A stretch of DNA of 10,377 nucleotides from Phycisphaerae bacterium (GTDB taxonomy: Bacteria > Planctomycetota > Phycisphaerae > Phycisphaerales > SM1A02), in contig PBEX01000017.1 of the NCBI GenBank assembly GCA_002718515.1, positions 1 through 10,377 of the forward strand, written 5' to 3'. The translations under genes and the position numbers were made by a program. The notes under the pieces were generated by a model. That model worked only from the letters and a program-made list of their open reading frames with translations, was not told the DNA's origin and made no database searches. The number at the start of each line of letters is the position of its first letter. Position 1 is the first letter of the stretch. Below, piece by piece: positions 1 through 5,882 of this stretch.

Positions 1-1040
1 GAATCAGTGTGCAAACTTTGGCAACCACCAAGCACACCAGCCATTGCTTGGTACGCGACGCGAACAATGTTATTCAGCGGTTGTTGTTCAGTGAGCGAGC
101 AGCCCGCAGTTTGAACGTGCGTACGCATGAGTAGGGAACGATCGTTCTTAGCGCCATACCGTTCCTTCATTGCTGTTGCCCAAATTCTGCGAGCAGCACG
201 CAATTTGCAAATTTCTTCGAAGAACTCGTTATGCGAATTGAAGAAGAATGAAAGCCGTGGCGCAAACGCATCGACATCAAGCCCGCGTTTCATGCACGCT
301 TCAACATATTCCATGCCATCTCGGAGCGTGAACGCAAGTTCTTGAGTTGCTGTTGAGCCGGCCTCACGAATGTGATATCCAGATATGGAAACACTGTTCC
401 ATCGTTTCGTATATTGTGTTGCGAATTCAATCGTGTCGACGACGAGTTTCACGGATGCCTCAGGCGGATAGATGAACTCGTTTTGTGAGTGGAACTCTTT
501 GAGAATGTCATTCTGTAATGTGCCACCAAGTGCGTTCCAATCGATGCCACGTTCCTTTGCCATCGCGAGGTACATCGCCCAAATGACGCAAGCAGGACCA
601 TTAATCGTTTGGCTGACCGTGACTTCACCAACTGGAATATCGGCGTATAAACGGTGCATGTCATCAATGGTGTCGATGGCAACACCGCACCGGCCGACTT
701 CACCTGCTGACAATGGCTCGTTACTATCTCGTCCCATCAAGGTTGGTAAATCGAATGCAGTTGAAAGTCCTGTATTGGTCTTTGTCCCTTTTGCGTTCTC
801 TAGCAAGTACTTAAATCGCGCATTGGTATCTTCAGCAGAGCCAAATCCAGCAAACTGACGCATGGTCCATAATCGAGAACGATACATGGTTTCATGGACA
901 CCGCGTGTGTATGGAAACTGGCCCGGAAGACCGATCTCTGGGTCAATGTTTCCATCTTTGGGGTTATAAAGCGGGTCAATGATGTATCCGGAGAGGGATA
1001 CAGCATCTGCATCTGTTGTATGTGTCGTCGACATACCCAT
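1..1040 (-). CDS. B12-dependent acyl-CoA mutase large subunit, methylmalonyl-CoA mutase family (partial, ICM-like pocket)
   Basis: The reading frame runs off the left edge, so only the first ~345 codons are present. It encodes the substrate-binding TIM-barrel of the methylmalonyl-CoA mutase family, which rearranges acyl-CoA carbon skeletons using adenosylcobalamin. Visible family motifs, numbered from the ATG at 1034, are [10 protein letters not shown] (56-65), TAFDLPT (92-98), LQNDILKEF (173-181), SISGYH (216-221) and FAPRLSFFF near 255. T57, R59, Q174, Y220 and H221 line up with T85, R87, Q197, Y243 and H244 of Propionibacterium MCM. The specificity positions differ: F61 replaces Tyr89 and Q184 replaces Arg207, the pair described for isobutyryl-CoA mutase. 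About five extra residues (GTKTN) sit before the TGLSTAFD strand. The start is at 1040 or 1034; a TACAAT box directly upstream favours 1034. The B12-binding domain is not seen and may be on a separate gene outside the window. Family membership is secure; the substrate is inferred. Confidence 0.93.
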   Translation of the reverse strand, partial: MGMSTTHTTDADAVSLSGYIIDPLYNPKDGNIDPEIGLPGQFPYTRGVHETMYRSRLWTMRQFAGFGSAEDTNARFKYLLENAKGTKTNTGLSTAFDLPTLMGRDSNEPLSAGEVGRCGVAIDTIDDMHRLYADIPVGEVTVSQTINGPACVIWAMYLAMAKERGIDWNALGGTLQNDILKEFHSQNEFIYPPEASVKLVVDTIEFATQYTKRWNSVSISGYHIREAGSTATQELAFTLRDGMEYVEACMKRGLDVDAFAPRLSFFFNSHNEFFEEICKLRAARRIWATAMKERYGAKNDRSLLMRTHVQTAGCSLTEQQPLNNIVRVAYQAMAGVLGGCQSLHTD

Positions 1041-1046
1041 ATTGTA
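1041..1046 (-). promoter_or_regulatory. -10-like TACAAT abutting the mutase start
   Basis: On the minus strand TACAAT touches the ATG at 1040 and lies six bases from the in-frame ATG at 1034. A transcript starting 6-7 bases downstream would begin at or next to the second ATG, giving a leaderless mRNA. No convincing -35 is visible. A run of G (GGGGG) lies 8-9 bases before the first ATG and could be an alternative weak ribosome site. Confidence 0.45.
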
Positions 1047-1115
1047 GCACCCCCAAAGATGCAAAGCCCATAGGGGCTCGTGATTAGGAAAAAGGGCTTC
1101 CGGAGGAGATTTCTA

Positions 1116-1149
1116 GGGGGAGTTTCGGACTTTCGGGGGACTTCCGGTA
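1116..1149. repeat. Short degenerate G-rich direct repeat between genes
   Basis: Two imperfect copies with a 19-base period begin GGGGGAGTTTCGG (1116) and GGGGGACTTCCGG (1135), and a weaker G-run follows at 1149. They fill most of the gap between the lipoprotein stop and the mutase start. On the minus strand the gap is pyrimidine-rich and ends in CCCTTTTTCC around 1088-1097, but no clean terminator hairpin is seen. A small AGCCC/GGGCT stem also lies at about 1065-1078. No function can be assigned. Confidence 0.4.
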
Positions 1150-1153
1150 GGGG

Positions 1154-1654
1154 TTACGGGTCGTAGCCGTCGATGGGGTCTGAACCGGTCAACGCTCCAC
1201 CTTCAGAAGACCACCAATCAGGTTGGTCATTGATGTCATCGACGGAAAGCGGTCGGTCGGTCGCTGGTTGAGCATACTCACCTGAGTCTCTTAAATCGAC
1301 GATGATTTTTCGTGACCATCTGTCTGGGACTGTGAGTGCATTGGAAAGCGGTCCATACTTTACACTTGATGGGAATACTTCCCACATCATGAGGTCAGGG
1401 GTGATGACGGCATTGTCGCCACCATCAGTCACAAAATCGATGACGAGTTTCTGCCCAACAGGAATCTCCATCACAAAGAGGTGCTCGCCGCTTCGTGTAT
1501 CGATGAGGGTGACCGTTTTGGGGACTTCTGTTGTTGATTCCCACGTTGTGGCGCTGTCTGGTCCATCAGTAAACGGATTTCCGCCTGGAACATACATTTG
1601 GCACCCAGAAGCAAGCAAAAGTGACATTAGACCTATGTGAAATTGACGCATCAT
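1154..1654 (-). CDS. Small lipoprotein of unknown function
   Basis: The protein starts with a short charged stretch and a hydrophobic run ending in the lipobox LASGC, so it is probably exported, lipidated on that cysteine and anchored in a membrane. The mature part is about 145 residues, hydrophilic and acidic. It has alternating beta-like segments (TVTLIDTRSGEHLFVMEIPVG, then KLVIDFVTDGG) and a C-terminus rich in Asp, Trp and Gly. I recognise no family. The frame is open up to an ATG at 1699, but that would put about 13 polar residues before the signal and place the start 5 bases from the divergent ispF start. Three closer ATGs (1660, 1654, 1651) precede the signal peptide, and a TAAGAT box at 1659-1664 argues for 1654 or 1651. 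It is divergent from ispF and stops 114 bases before the mutase start, on the same strand. Confidence 0.72.
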   Translation of the reverse strand: MMRQFHIGLMSLLLASGCQMYVPGGNPFTDGPDSATTWESTTEVPKTVTLIDTRSGEHLFVMEIPVGQKLVIDFVTDGGDNAVITPDLMMWEVFPSSVKYGPLSNALTVPDRWSRKIIVDLRDSGEYAQPATDRPLSVDDINDQPDWWSSEGGALTGSDPIDGYDP

Positions 1655-1658
1655 TGTC

Positions 1659-1664
1659 ATCTTA
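1659..1664 (-). promoter_or_regulatory. -10-like TAAGAT before the lipoprotein gene
   Basis: TAAGAT on the minus strand is preceded directly by TG and followed by GACA and then two consecutive ATG codons (1654, 1651). Initiation about seven bases downstream would fall on those codons. There is no Shine-Dalgarno sequence. No -35 hexamer is apparent, so the assignment is tentative. Confidence 0.35.
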
Positions 1665-1688
1665 CATCGGCATTTACCGCTTGGGGGG

Positions 1689-1694
1689 TACAAT
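1689..1694 (+). promoter_or_regulatory. -10-like TACAAT before ispF
   Basis: TACAAT follows a run of six G and ends nine bases before the ispF ATG at 1704. A transcript starting about seven bases on would carry a leader of only two or three bases. No Shine-Dalgarno sequence is present. The context TTGGGGGGTACAAT resembles the TTGGGGGTGCTACAAT upstream of the mutase gene, so the two promoters may share a recognition pattern. Confidence 0.45.
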
Positions 1695-1703
1695 GCCAAT
1701 CTG

Positions 1704-2174
1704 ATGAATTATCGAATAGGACATGGTTTTGATCGGCACAGGCTTGAACCGGGTGATGGCGTTGTACTCGGTGGAGTGCTGATTGCGTGCGGAAAACAGA
1801 CAGTCGCTCATAGCGACGGTGATGTCTTGCTCCATGCAGTGACGGATGCGATTTACAGTTCAATTGGGGATGGAGACATAGGCACGCATTTCCCAAACAC
1901 TGATGAGGCAAACAAAGACAAAGCATCTTCTGCGTTTTTGGCTCACGCATTAGAGCGAAGTAAAGCGCTCGGCTATTCCATCGTGAATGTAAGTGTGACG
2001 GTGATCTGTGATGAACCGAAGATTGCGAGTGTGCGAGATGAAGTCACCGCATCTGTGTCCGCCATGCTTGACGCGCCAATTCACATTCAAGGCAAAACAA
2101 CAGAGGGTTGCCAAGCAGTTGATGCAATCGATGTACACGCTGTTGCGTTGCTCTCCTCAGGACAAGCATCATGA
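1704..2174 (+). CDS. ispF: 2-C-methyl-D-erythritol 2,4-cyclodiphosphate synthase
   Basis: This cytoplasmic enzyme of the MEP isoprenoid pathway converts CDP-ME 2-phosphate to the cyclic diphosphate with release of CMP. The N-terminal signature RIGHGFDRH gives metal ligands D10 and H12, and H44 in LLHAVTDA is the third ligand. AHSDGD (35-40) and GDIGTHFPNTD (58-67) are the expected substrate loops, and KTTEG (131-135) matches the conserved Thr-Thr-Glu near the C-terminus. At 156 residues it is of normal length. The oddity is the C-terminus: the usual Gly-Arg-Gly-Glu segment before HAVALL is missing, with about three residues fewer than in typical homologues. It is the first gene of a three-gene operon, and its stop overlaps the next start as ATGA. 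The upstream genes of the pathway are not in the window. Confidence 0.95.
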   Translation: MNYRIGHGFDRHRLEPGDGVVLGGVLIACGKQTVAHSDGDVLLHAVTDAIYSSIGDGDIGTHFPNTDEANKDKASSAFLAHALERSKALGYSIVNVSVTVICDEPKIASVRDEVTASVSAMLDAPIHIQGKTTEGCQAVDAIDVHAVALLSSGQAS

Positions 2175-2677
2175 GCACACTTTGGCAACAAGCAGCAAGT
2201 TTCGCAGCGAACGCACACAAACACCAAACCCGCAATGATGGCACGCCGTATGTTGCACATCCTTTTAGAGTTGCAATGACAGTTTCGCTTCGTTTTGGCA
2301 ATACTGATGAAGAAGTGCTTGCAGCAGCGCTGCTACACGATGTCATCGAAGATTGCGATGTTGACTACGACGATCTTTGTGAATCATTTGGAAGGCGAGT
2401 GGCCGATTTAGTTGCGGTCATGACGAAAGACATGCGACTTGAAGAAACGATTCGCGAAGTTGCATATGACAAACAATTAGCGGATGGTCCGTGGGAAGGG
2501 CGCCTCATCAAACTCGCAGATGTCTATGATAATTTTGTCGACGCTGACAGTGACCACATGAAATCTAAGATGAAGGTGAGGGCGTCTCGCATACTTACAC
2601 TGACACAAGGCGATGATTGCCTTCAAAAAGCACGGCAAGAACTTATTGGACTCGTTGAGGGCGCGAAGGCATGCTGA
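2171..2677 (+). CDS. HD-domain small alarmone hydrolase, SpoT/Mesh1-like
   Basis: A single-domain 168-residue protein that matches the (p)ppGpp hydrolase half of RelA/SpoT enzymes and the stand-alone Mesh1 type. Such enzymes remove the 3' diphosphate from the stringent-response alarmone using Mn2+. The metal ligands are all visible: H30 in GTPYVAHP, H56-D57 in ALLHDVIED and D117 in KLADVYDN. E60, D61 and N121, which are also conserved in hydrolases, are present. No synthetase or regulatory domain is attached, so it should be hydrolase only. Other substrates, including NADPH as known for Mesh1, cannot be excluded. It begins inside the ispF stop (ATGA) with AGGA about eight bases upstream, which points to translational coupling. 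Its last codons overlap the next gene by seven bases. Confidence 0.87.
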   Translation: MSTLWQQAASFAANAHKHQTRNDGTPYVAHPFRVAMTVSLRFGNTDEEVLAAALLHDVIEDCDVDYDDLCESFGRRVADLVAVMTKDMRLEETIREVAYDKQLADGPWEGRLIKLADVYDNFVDADSDHMKSKMKVRASRILTLTQGDDCLQKARQELIGLVEGAKAC

Positions 2678-3408
2678 ACGTTTGCTTTGCAGTCTGTCTT
2701 TTGTGTTCAGTGCAAACGGAAGCATTGACGCCAAACCAAGTCCTTGAGCATGTTGAGCAAGTCAGTGTGACTGCTGCTTCCGCTGACATCACCTATGTCA
2801 AGATTGACCCAATCCTTGAGCGGCGCGAAATCCGAACGGGGACGCTTGTCTACCGTGCGTGTGTTGGGCAAAAAGATGCAGCAATTGCTTTTGACACGCT
2901 CATCATTGGGCGGAGAAAAGAAACGCGAGATAAGCGGTATGTTTTCTCAGGTCGGTGGTTTGTTGAAATCGACCCTGAACAAAAGCAGTTCATTAAACGC
3001 GAACTCGTTTCTCCAGAGAGCGCAAAAACACTCGACCCATTTGCACTTGGTAACGGTCCAGTGCCACTGCCTATTGAGCAAACGAAAGAGTCGGTGTTGA
3101 AAGAGTTTGATGTGAAGTCAATCAAAAAACCAACTGAAGGTCTATTGTCAAAACTCGATGACGGAGTTGTCGGGATTCAATTAACGCCGAAGAACAGCAG
3201 TGAGTGGACAACAATCGACCTGTTTTATGACCCTTCGACGTGGTTTCCTGTTGGCGTACAAACGCTCGAAACTGATGGAACACTTCGCCAGAGCAGACTG
3301 GCGAACGTCAGTCTCACTGAGTTGACTGAATCGCAAAAAGCCCAGTTAGACATTGCTACCCCAGATCCCAAAGAGTGGTCAATCGATATTCAGCCCTATT
3401 CGAATTGA
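2671..3408 (+). CDS. Secreted LolA-like protein (outer-membrane lipoprotein carrier family)
   Basis: A 245-residue protein with an N-terminal signal peptide (hydrophobic MLNVCFAVCLLCSV, then probable cleavage near residue 18). The mature part shows LolA-type features: an amphipathic helix PNQVLEHVEQVS (21-32), a strand TGTLVYR (57-62), then YVFSGRWFVEIDPEQKQF (90-107), which resembles the DG-W-x-DP strand pair of the LolA barrel, and a later LDPFALGNGP loop (121-130). Proteins of this fold bind lipid or acyl chains in the periplasm, and LolA shuttles lipoproteins to the outer membrane. The identity to true LolA is not certain, and related planctomycete families exist. GAGG lies eight bases before its ATG. 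It is the third gene of the ispF operon and ends within the opposite-strand gene. Confidence 0.7.
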   Translation: MLNVCFAVCLLCSVQTEALTPNQVLEHVEQVSVTAASADITYVKIDPILERREIRTGTLVYRACVGQKDAAIAFDTLIIGRRKETRDKRYVFSGRWFVEIDPEQKQFIKRELVSPESAKTLDPFALGNGPVPLPIEQTKESVLKEFDVKSIKKPTEGLLSKLDDGVVGIQLTPKNSSEWTTIDLFYDPSTWFPVGVQTLETDGTLRQSRLANVSLTELTESQKAQLDIATPDPKEWSIDIQPYSN

Positions 3409-5051
3409 CCGTTAAAAGGTGCCTGAACTGGCCAACAGTCACCCCAGGTGTTAATCATTTCCAAGATGTCAGAGACGTTCGTCTCTCCATCACCTGTGAC
3501 ATCGCCTTCAGGAGTGCCCCAACTGCTGATGGCTTCAAGGACATCAGTGATGCCTATGGTGCCATCAGGGACGAGGTCAGCGTGACATGCTTTTCTACGA
3601 ATCTCATTACCAATGATTGCAGCAAAAAATTTCGCGCCATCTGCATGAGCCGGATGAATGATTGCGCCATCAAGAAAGTTGCCAAAGTGCGCATCACAAA
3701 GTGCAATCGTTTCACTGCCACAATCAAAGGCGTTGAATCCACGCTCAAGCAACCAGTCATTGGCTGAGTTGGTGCCAATGAACAAGACGCCTTCCGTTGC
3801 TTCATAGATCGAGATTGCGCCCACATGACTTTGTTCCTGCGCAATTTCTTCACACACCGTTTGGTGTTCTTGGAGATATTGATGCGCTTCTTTTCCTGCG
3901 GAATTGCCTACTTTCATCATATATGGTGTGATGAGTAAATGGAATGTTTGCTCAATGCCGATGGCTTTTGCACCTGCATCGGCTTGTTCTATCATGAGTT
4001 CATATCGAGCTCGCACAACACTTTGCGGGATTGATTCGATGCCAAACTGCCACAGGAACACGACGGGTTGTTCGCGTCTGAGTGTAGTGACATCTAGCCA
4101 ATGCGTAAACTGTTCAAGACTAAACTGTTTATCATGTGTGTCTTGTCCTTCGGTGTCGCTGCAAAATCCGGAGTAGCTCCAACTGTCATCCGAAAGTGAA
4201 GAGAAGTACAGACCCTCTTTGGGCGAACTTGCTTCATCCGTTTTGTAGTAAATGCCGCCCGCAACTTGAACATAACGATTGGTGTGTTGAATGGGTGTGT
4301 ACTCTGCAACAACGACTCTTGCGGTGGCGTGTAAATGATTGTTTGCGGGTATGTCACTTGCACATGCATTGATTTGTTTTGGCACTGCCGAGCGACCGAG
4401 TCCATCGGGTTCATCACCATAGTGCCACAACTTTCGTGCAAATTGTTCAGGGCTAAACGTCATCACATGTGAGCCATTGTCTCGTAATGATAAATTGTTG
4501 ATGTGCAGGTCACTGTGACTTGGAGCGCGGTAAAGATACCGAAACTTCATTTCGTCATCAGTGTTTAGAAATGGACCGCTAACGCTTGTTTGTAGCGCAT
4601 CAACATTTAAGTTGAATTCAAACAACTTGCCATTAGAGCCAGCAGTGAAACTGTCATCGCCGTAGATTTCTTTCAAGCCTCTCACTGGGAGTGTAAAAAA
4701 TTGTTGCTTACTCGTCTGTCGTTCAACGGTGTAACCGAGTTGATCTGATGCAAGTACTCTTGCTACTGGAGAGCAGTGCCCATAACACGAAACAATGGGT
4801 GACCCTAGTCCAGCGCCGCCACCAATTGCTGTTACGCGTTCAATAGGCCAAGCCATGAGGCTTGCAGTGCCTATACGATTGTAAAAAGTCGTGCTCAATG
4901 AGTCACCAATACAAACAAGTCTCGCGTCAGTTCTAAGCGCGTGCGCAATTGCGCTCATGCTTTCATCTTTAGCATGAGTGTATTGCGTCAACGTCAAGCA
5001 AACAGCGAGCCCTTGGATTGTGTGAATGAAGTGCATCTGTCTCACTACCAT
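3396..5051 (-). CDS. Secreted GDSL/SGNH-like hydrolase with C-terminal dockerin-like repeats
   Basis: A 551-residue exported protein with a hydrophobic signal segment GLAVCLTLT (14-22) and probable cleavage after THA. The block RLVCIGDSLS (44-53) carries the GDSL nucleophile Ser51. Near the C-terminus DGAIIHPAHADG (461-472) fits the Asp-x-x-His block of SGNH hydrolases. The oxyanion Asn block is not clear: the best candidate, LWQFGIES near 333-340, lacks the Asn. The C-terminal part (about 489-541) holds two dockerin-like calcium repeats, DLVPDGTIGITDVL and DVTGDGETNVSDIL, each followed by a helix ending in WG. Such repeats are common on secreted Planctomycetota proteins. The substrate is unknown; an ester or sugar ester is possible. 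The start may be the Met at 5036 rather than 5051, because a promoter-like -10 overlaps the first ATG. The tail overlaps the LolA-like gene by 13 bases. Confidence 0.75.
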   Translation of the reverse strand: MVVRQMHFIHTIQGLAVCLTLTQYTHAKDESMSAIAHALRTDARLVCIGDSLSTTFYNRIGTASLMAWPIERVTAIGGGAGLGSPIVSCYGHCSPVARVLASDQLGYTVERQTSKQQFFTLPVRGLKEIYGDDSFTAGSNGKLFEFNLNVDALQTSVSGPFLNTDDEMKFRYLYRAPSHSDLHINNLSLRDNGSHVMTFSPEQFARKLWHYGDEPDGLGRSAVPKQINACASDIPANNHLHATARVVVAEYTPIQHTNRYVQVAGGIYYKTDEASSPKEGLYFSSLSDDSWSYSGFCSDTEGQDTHDKQFSLEQFTHWLDVTTLRREQPVVFLWQFGIESIPQSVVRARYELMIEQADAGAKAIGIEQTFHLLITPYMMKVGNSAGKEAHQYLQEHQTVCEEIAQEQSHVGAISIYEATEGVLFIGTNSANDWLLERGFNAFDCGSETIALCDAHFGNFLDGAIIHPAHADGAKFFAAIIGNEIRRKACHADLVPDGTIGITDVLEAISSWGTPEGDVTGDGETNVSDILEMINTWGDCWPVQAPFNGQFE

Positions 5052-5074
5052 ACTTAAAAAGGGGGTTAAATCAA
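5047..5074 (-). promoter_or_regulatory. Promoter-like TTGATT-N16-TATGGT for the GDSL gene
   Basis: On the minus strand TTGATT (5069-5074) and TATGGT (5047-5052) are separated by 16 bases, a plausible sigma-70 type pair. The -10 box contains the first possible ATG (5051), so transcription would begin near 5040 and translation more likely at the Met codon at 5036. No Shine-Dalgarno sequence is seen before either codon. Confidence 0.45.
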
Positions 5075-5097
5075 GTTAAATAAAAAGCCAATTGATC

Positions 5098-5125
5098 TTA
5101 GCCCCCTAAAGGGGTTGTTAGCTAA
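5098..5125 (-). terminator. Possible terminator hairpin at the end of the SDR gene
   Basis: A hairpin pairs TTAGC (5098-5102) with GCTAA (5121-5125) and CCCC (5103-5106) with GGGG (5111-5114), with TAAA as the loop and six unpaired bases on one side. It overlaps the SDR stop codon. On the minus strand a T-run (5082-5086) follows 11 bases later, farther than in a canonical intrinsic terminator, so termination here is uncertain. Confidence 0.35.
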
Positions 5126-5882
5126 AACGCGATGCGAAAAATTGAGCAACGCGCGGAAACGCAGCAAAGAGGGTGCTTGTTGTTCGCATGAACACACTCG
5201 TCCAAATCTCAGGTTTTGGTTTCCTGAGGCATTTCACAACAGCGTTTGCGACGCGATCGGGCGATTGCATCAGCCACGAAGGAGCACGCTCTTCGAAGGA
5301 AGATTGCTCAGTGCCACTCCTTGATTCGCTTGAGTTGAAAAATTCAGTACGCGTTCCAATTGGGTGAAGTGTGGACACATGGATGTTCGAGGGCTTCAAC
5401 TCCATCCGCATTGATTTTGCAAATGCTTCAATTGCTGACTTGCTTGCGCAGTATGCACCGTGGCTCGGCGTTGCGAACTTAGACAAACAACTCGCGCACA
5501 AAATGATGTGTCCTGAACCATTCTCTTTAAACTGCTTTGCACACAAGGACGCAAGTTCAACTGCGGCAAACACATTCAGTTCAAAGAGCGATCGCACGTC
5601 ATTCATGTTCATATCAAGCGTGTCTTGGTCAATGCCATGACCAGCGTTGATGAAAACAGCATCAATGTTTCCGGATGCCCGCAAAAGTTTTTCATTAAAG
5701 CCGTCATCGGTGACATCACCAACAATGATTTTGCACGTACCGCCGAGTTCTTCTTGGAGTGCTTCAAGTTGTTTGCGTCTTCGTGCAGTGAGCACAACAT
5801 TCATTCCAGCACGAACACACGCTCTTGCAGTCGCTTCGCCGATCCCGCTACTCGCCCCAGTAATGAGGACAGTCTTGCTCAT
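5118..5882 (-). CDS. Classical short-chain dehydrogenase/reductase (SDR)
   Basis: A 254-residue NAD(P)-dependent oxidoreductase of the classical SDR family. The Rossmann signature TGASSGIG is at 8-15, the NAG motif at 79-81 and the structural Asn at N103. The catalytic Ser-Tyr-Lys set is S131, Y144 and K148 (YCASK). The arginines after the second strand (TARRR, 32-36) suggest a preference for NADP(H). The C-terminus has a hydrophobic stretch but no clear membrane segment. Its start codon lies within the stop of the carboxylase gene (ATGA, 5879-5882), so the two are almost certainly co-transcribed and translationally coupled. That suggests a hydroxyacyl- or ketoacyl-type reaction in the same acyl-CoA route, but the substrate cannot be read from the sequence. 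Confidence 0.9.
   Translation of the reverse strand: MSKTVLITGASSGIGEATARACVRAGMNVVLTARRRKQLEALQEELGGTCKIIVGDVTDDGFNEKLLRASGNIDAVFINAGHGIDQDTLDMNMNDVRSLFELNVFAAVELASLCAKQFKENGSGHIILCASCLSKFATPSHGAYCASKSAIEAFAKSMRMELKPSNIHVSTLHPIGTRTEFFNSSESRSGTEQSSFEERAPSWLMQSPDRVANAVVKCLRKPKPEIWTSVFMRTTSTLFAAFPRVAQFFASRFS

Noticed and set aside
472..858. Plus-strand ORF of 128 codons over the mutase
   Set aside because: The minus-strand frame matches conserved mutase motifs throughout, so this is a shadow frame.
1655..1699. Upstream start at 1699 for the lipoprotein
   Set aside because: It would add polar, cysteine-containing residues before a good signal peptide, sit on the ispF promoter region and contain the likely -10 box of the gene itself.
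3375..3767. Plus-strand ORF of 130 codons starting near the end of the LolA-like gene
   Set aside because: It lies over the dockerin and catalytic C-terminus of the GDSL gene in antisense, and that gene has clear motifs. No ribosome site is present.
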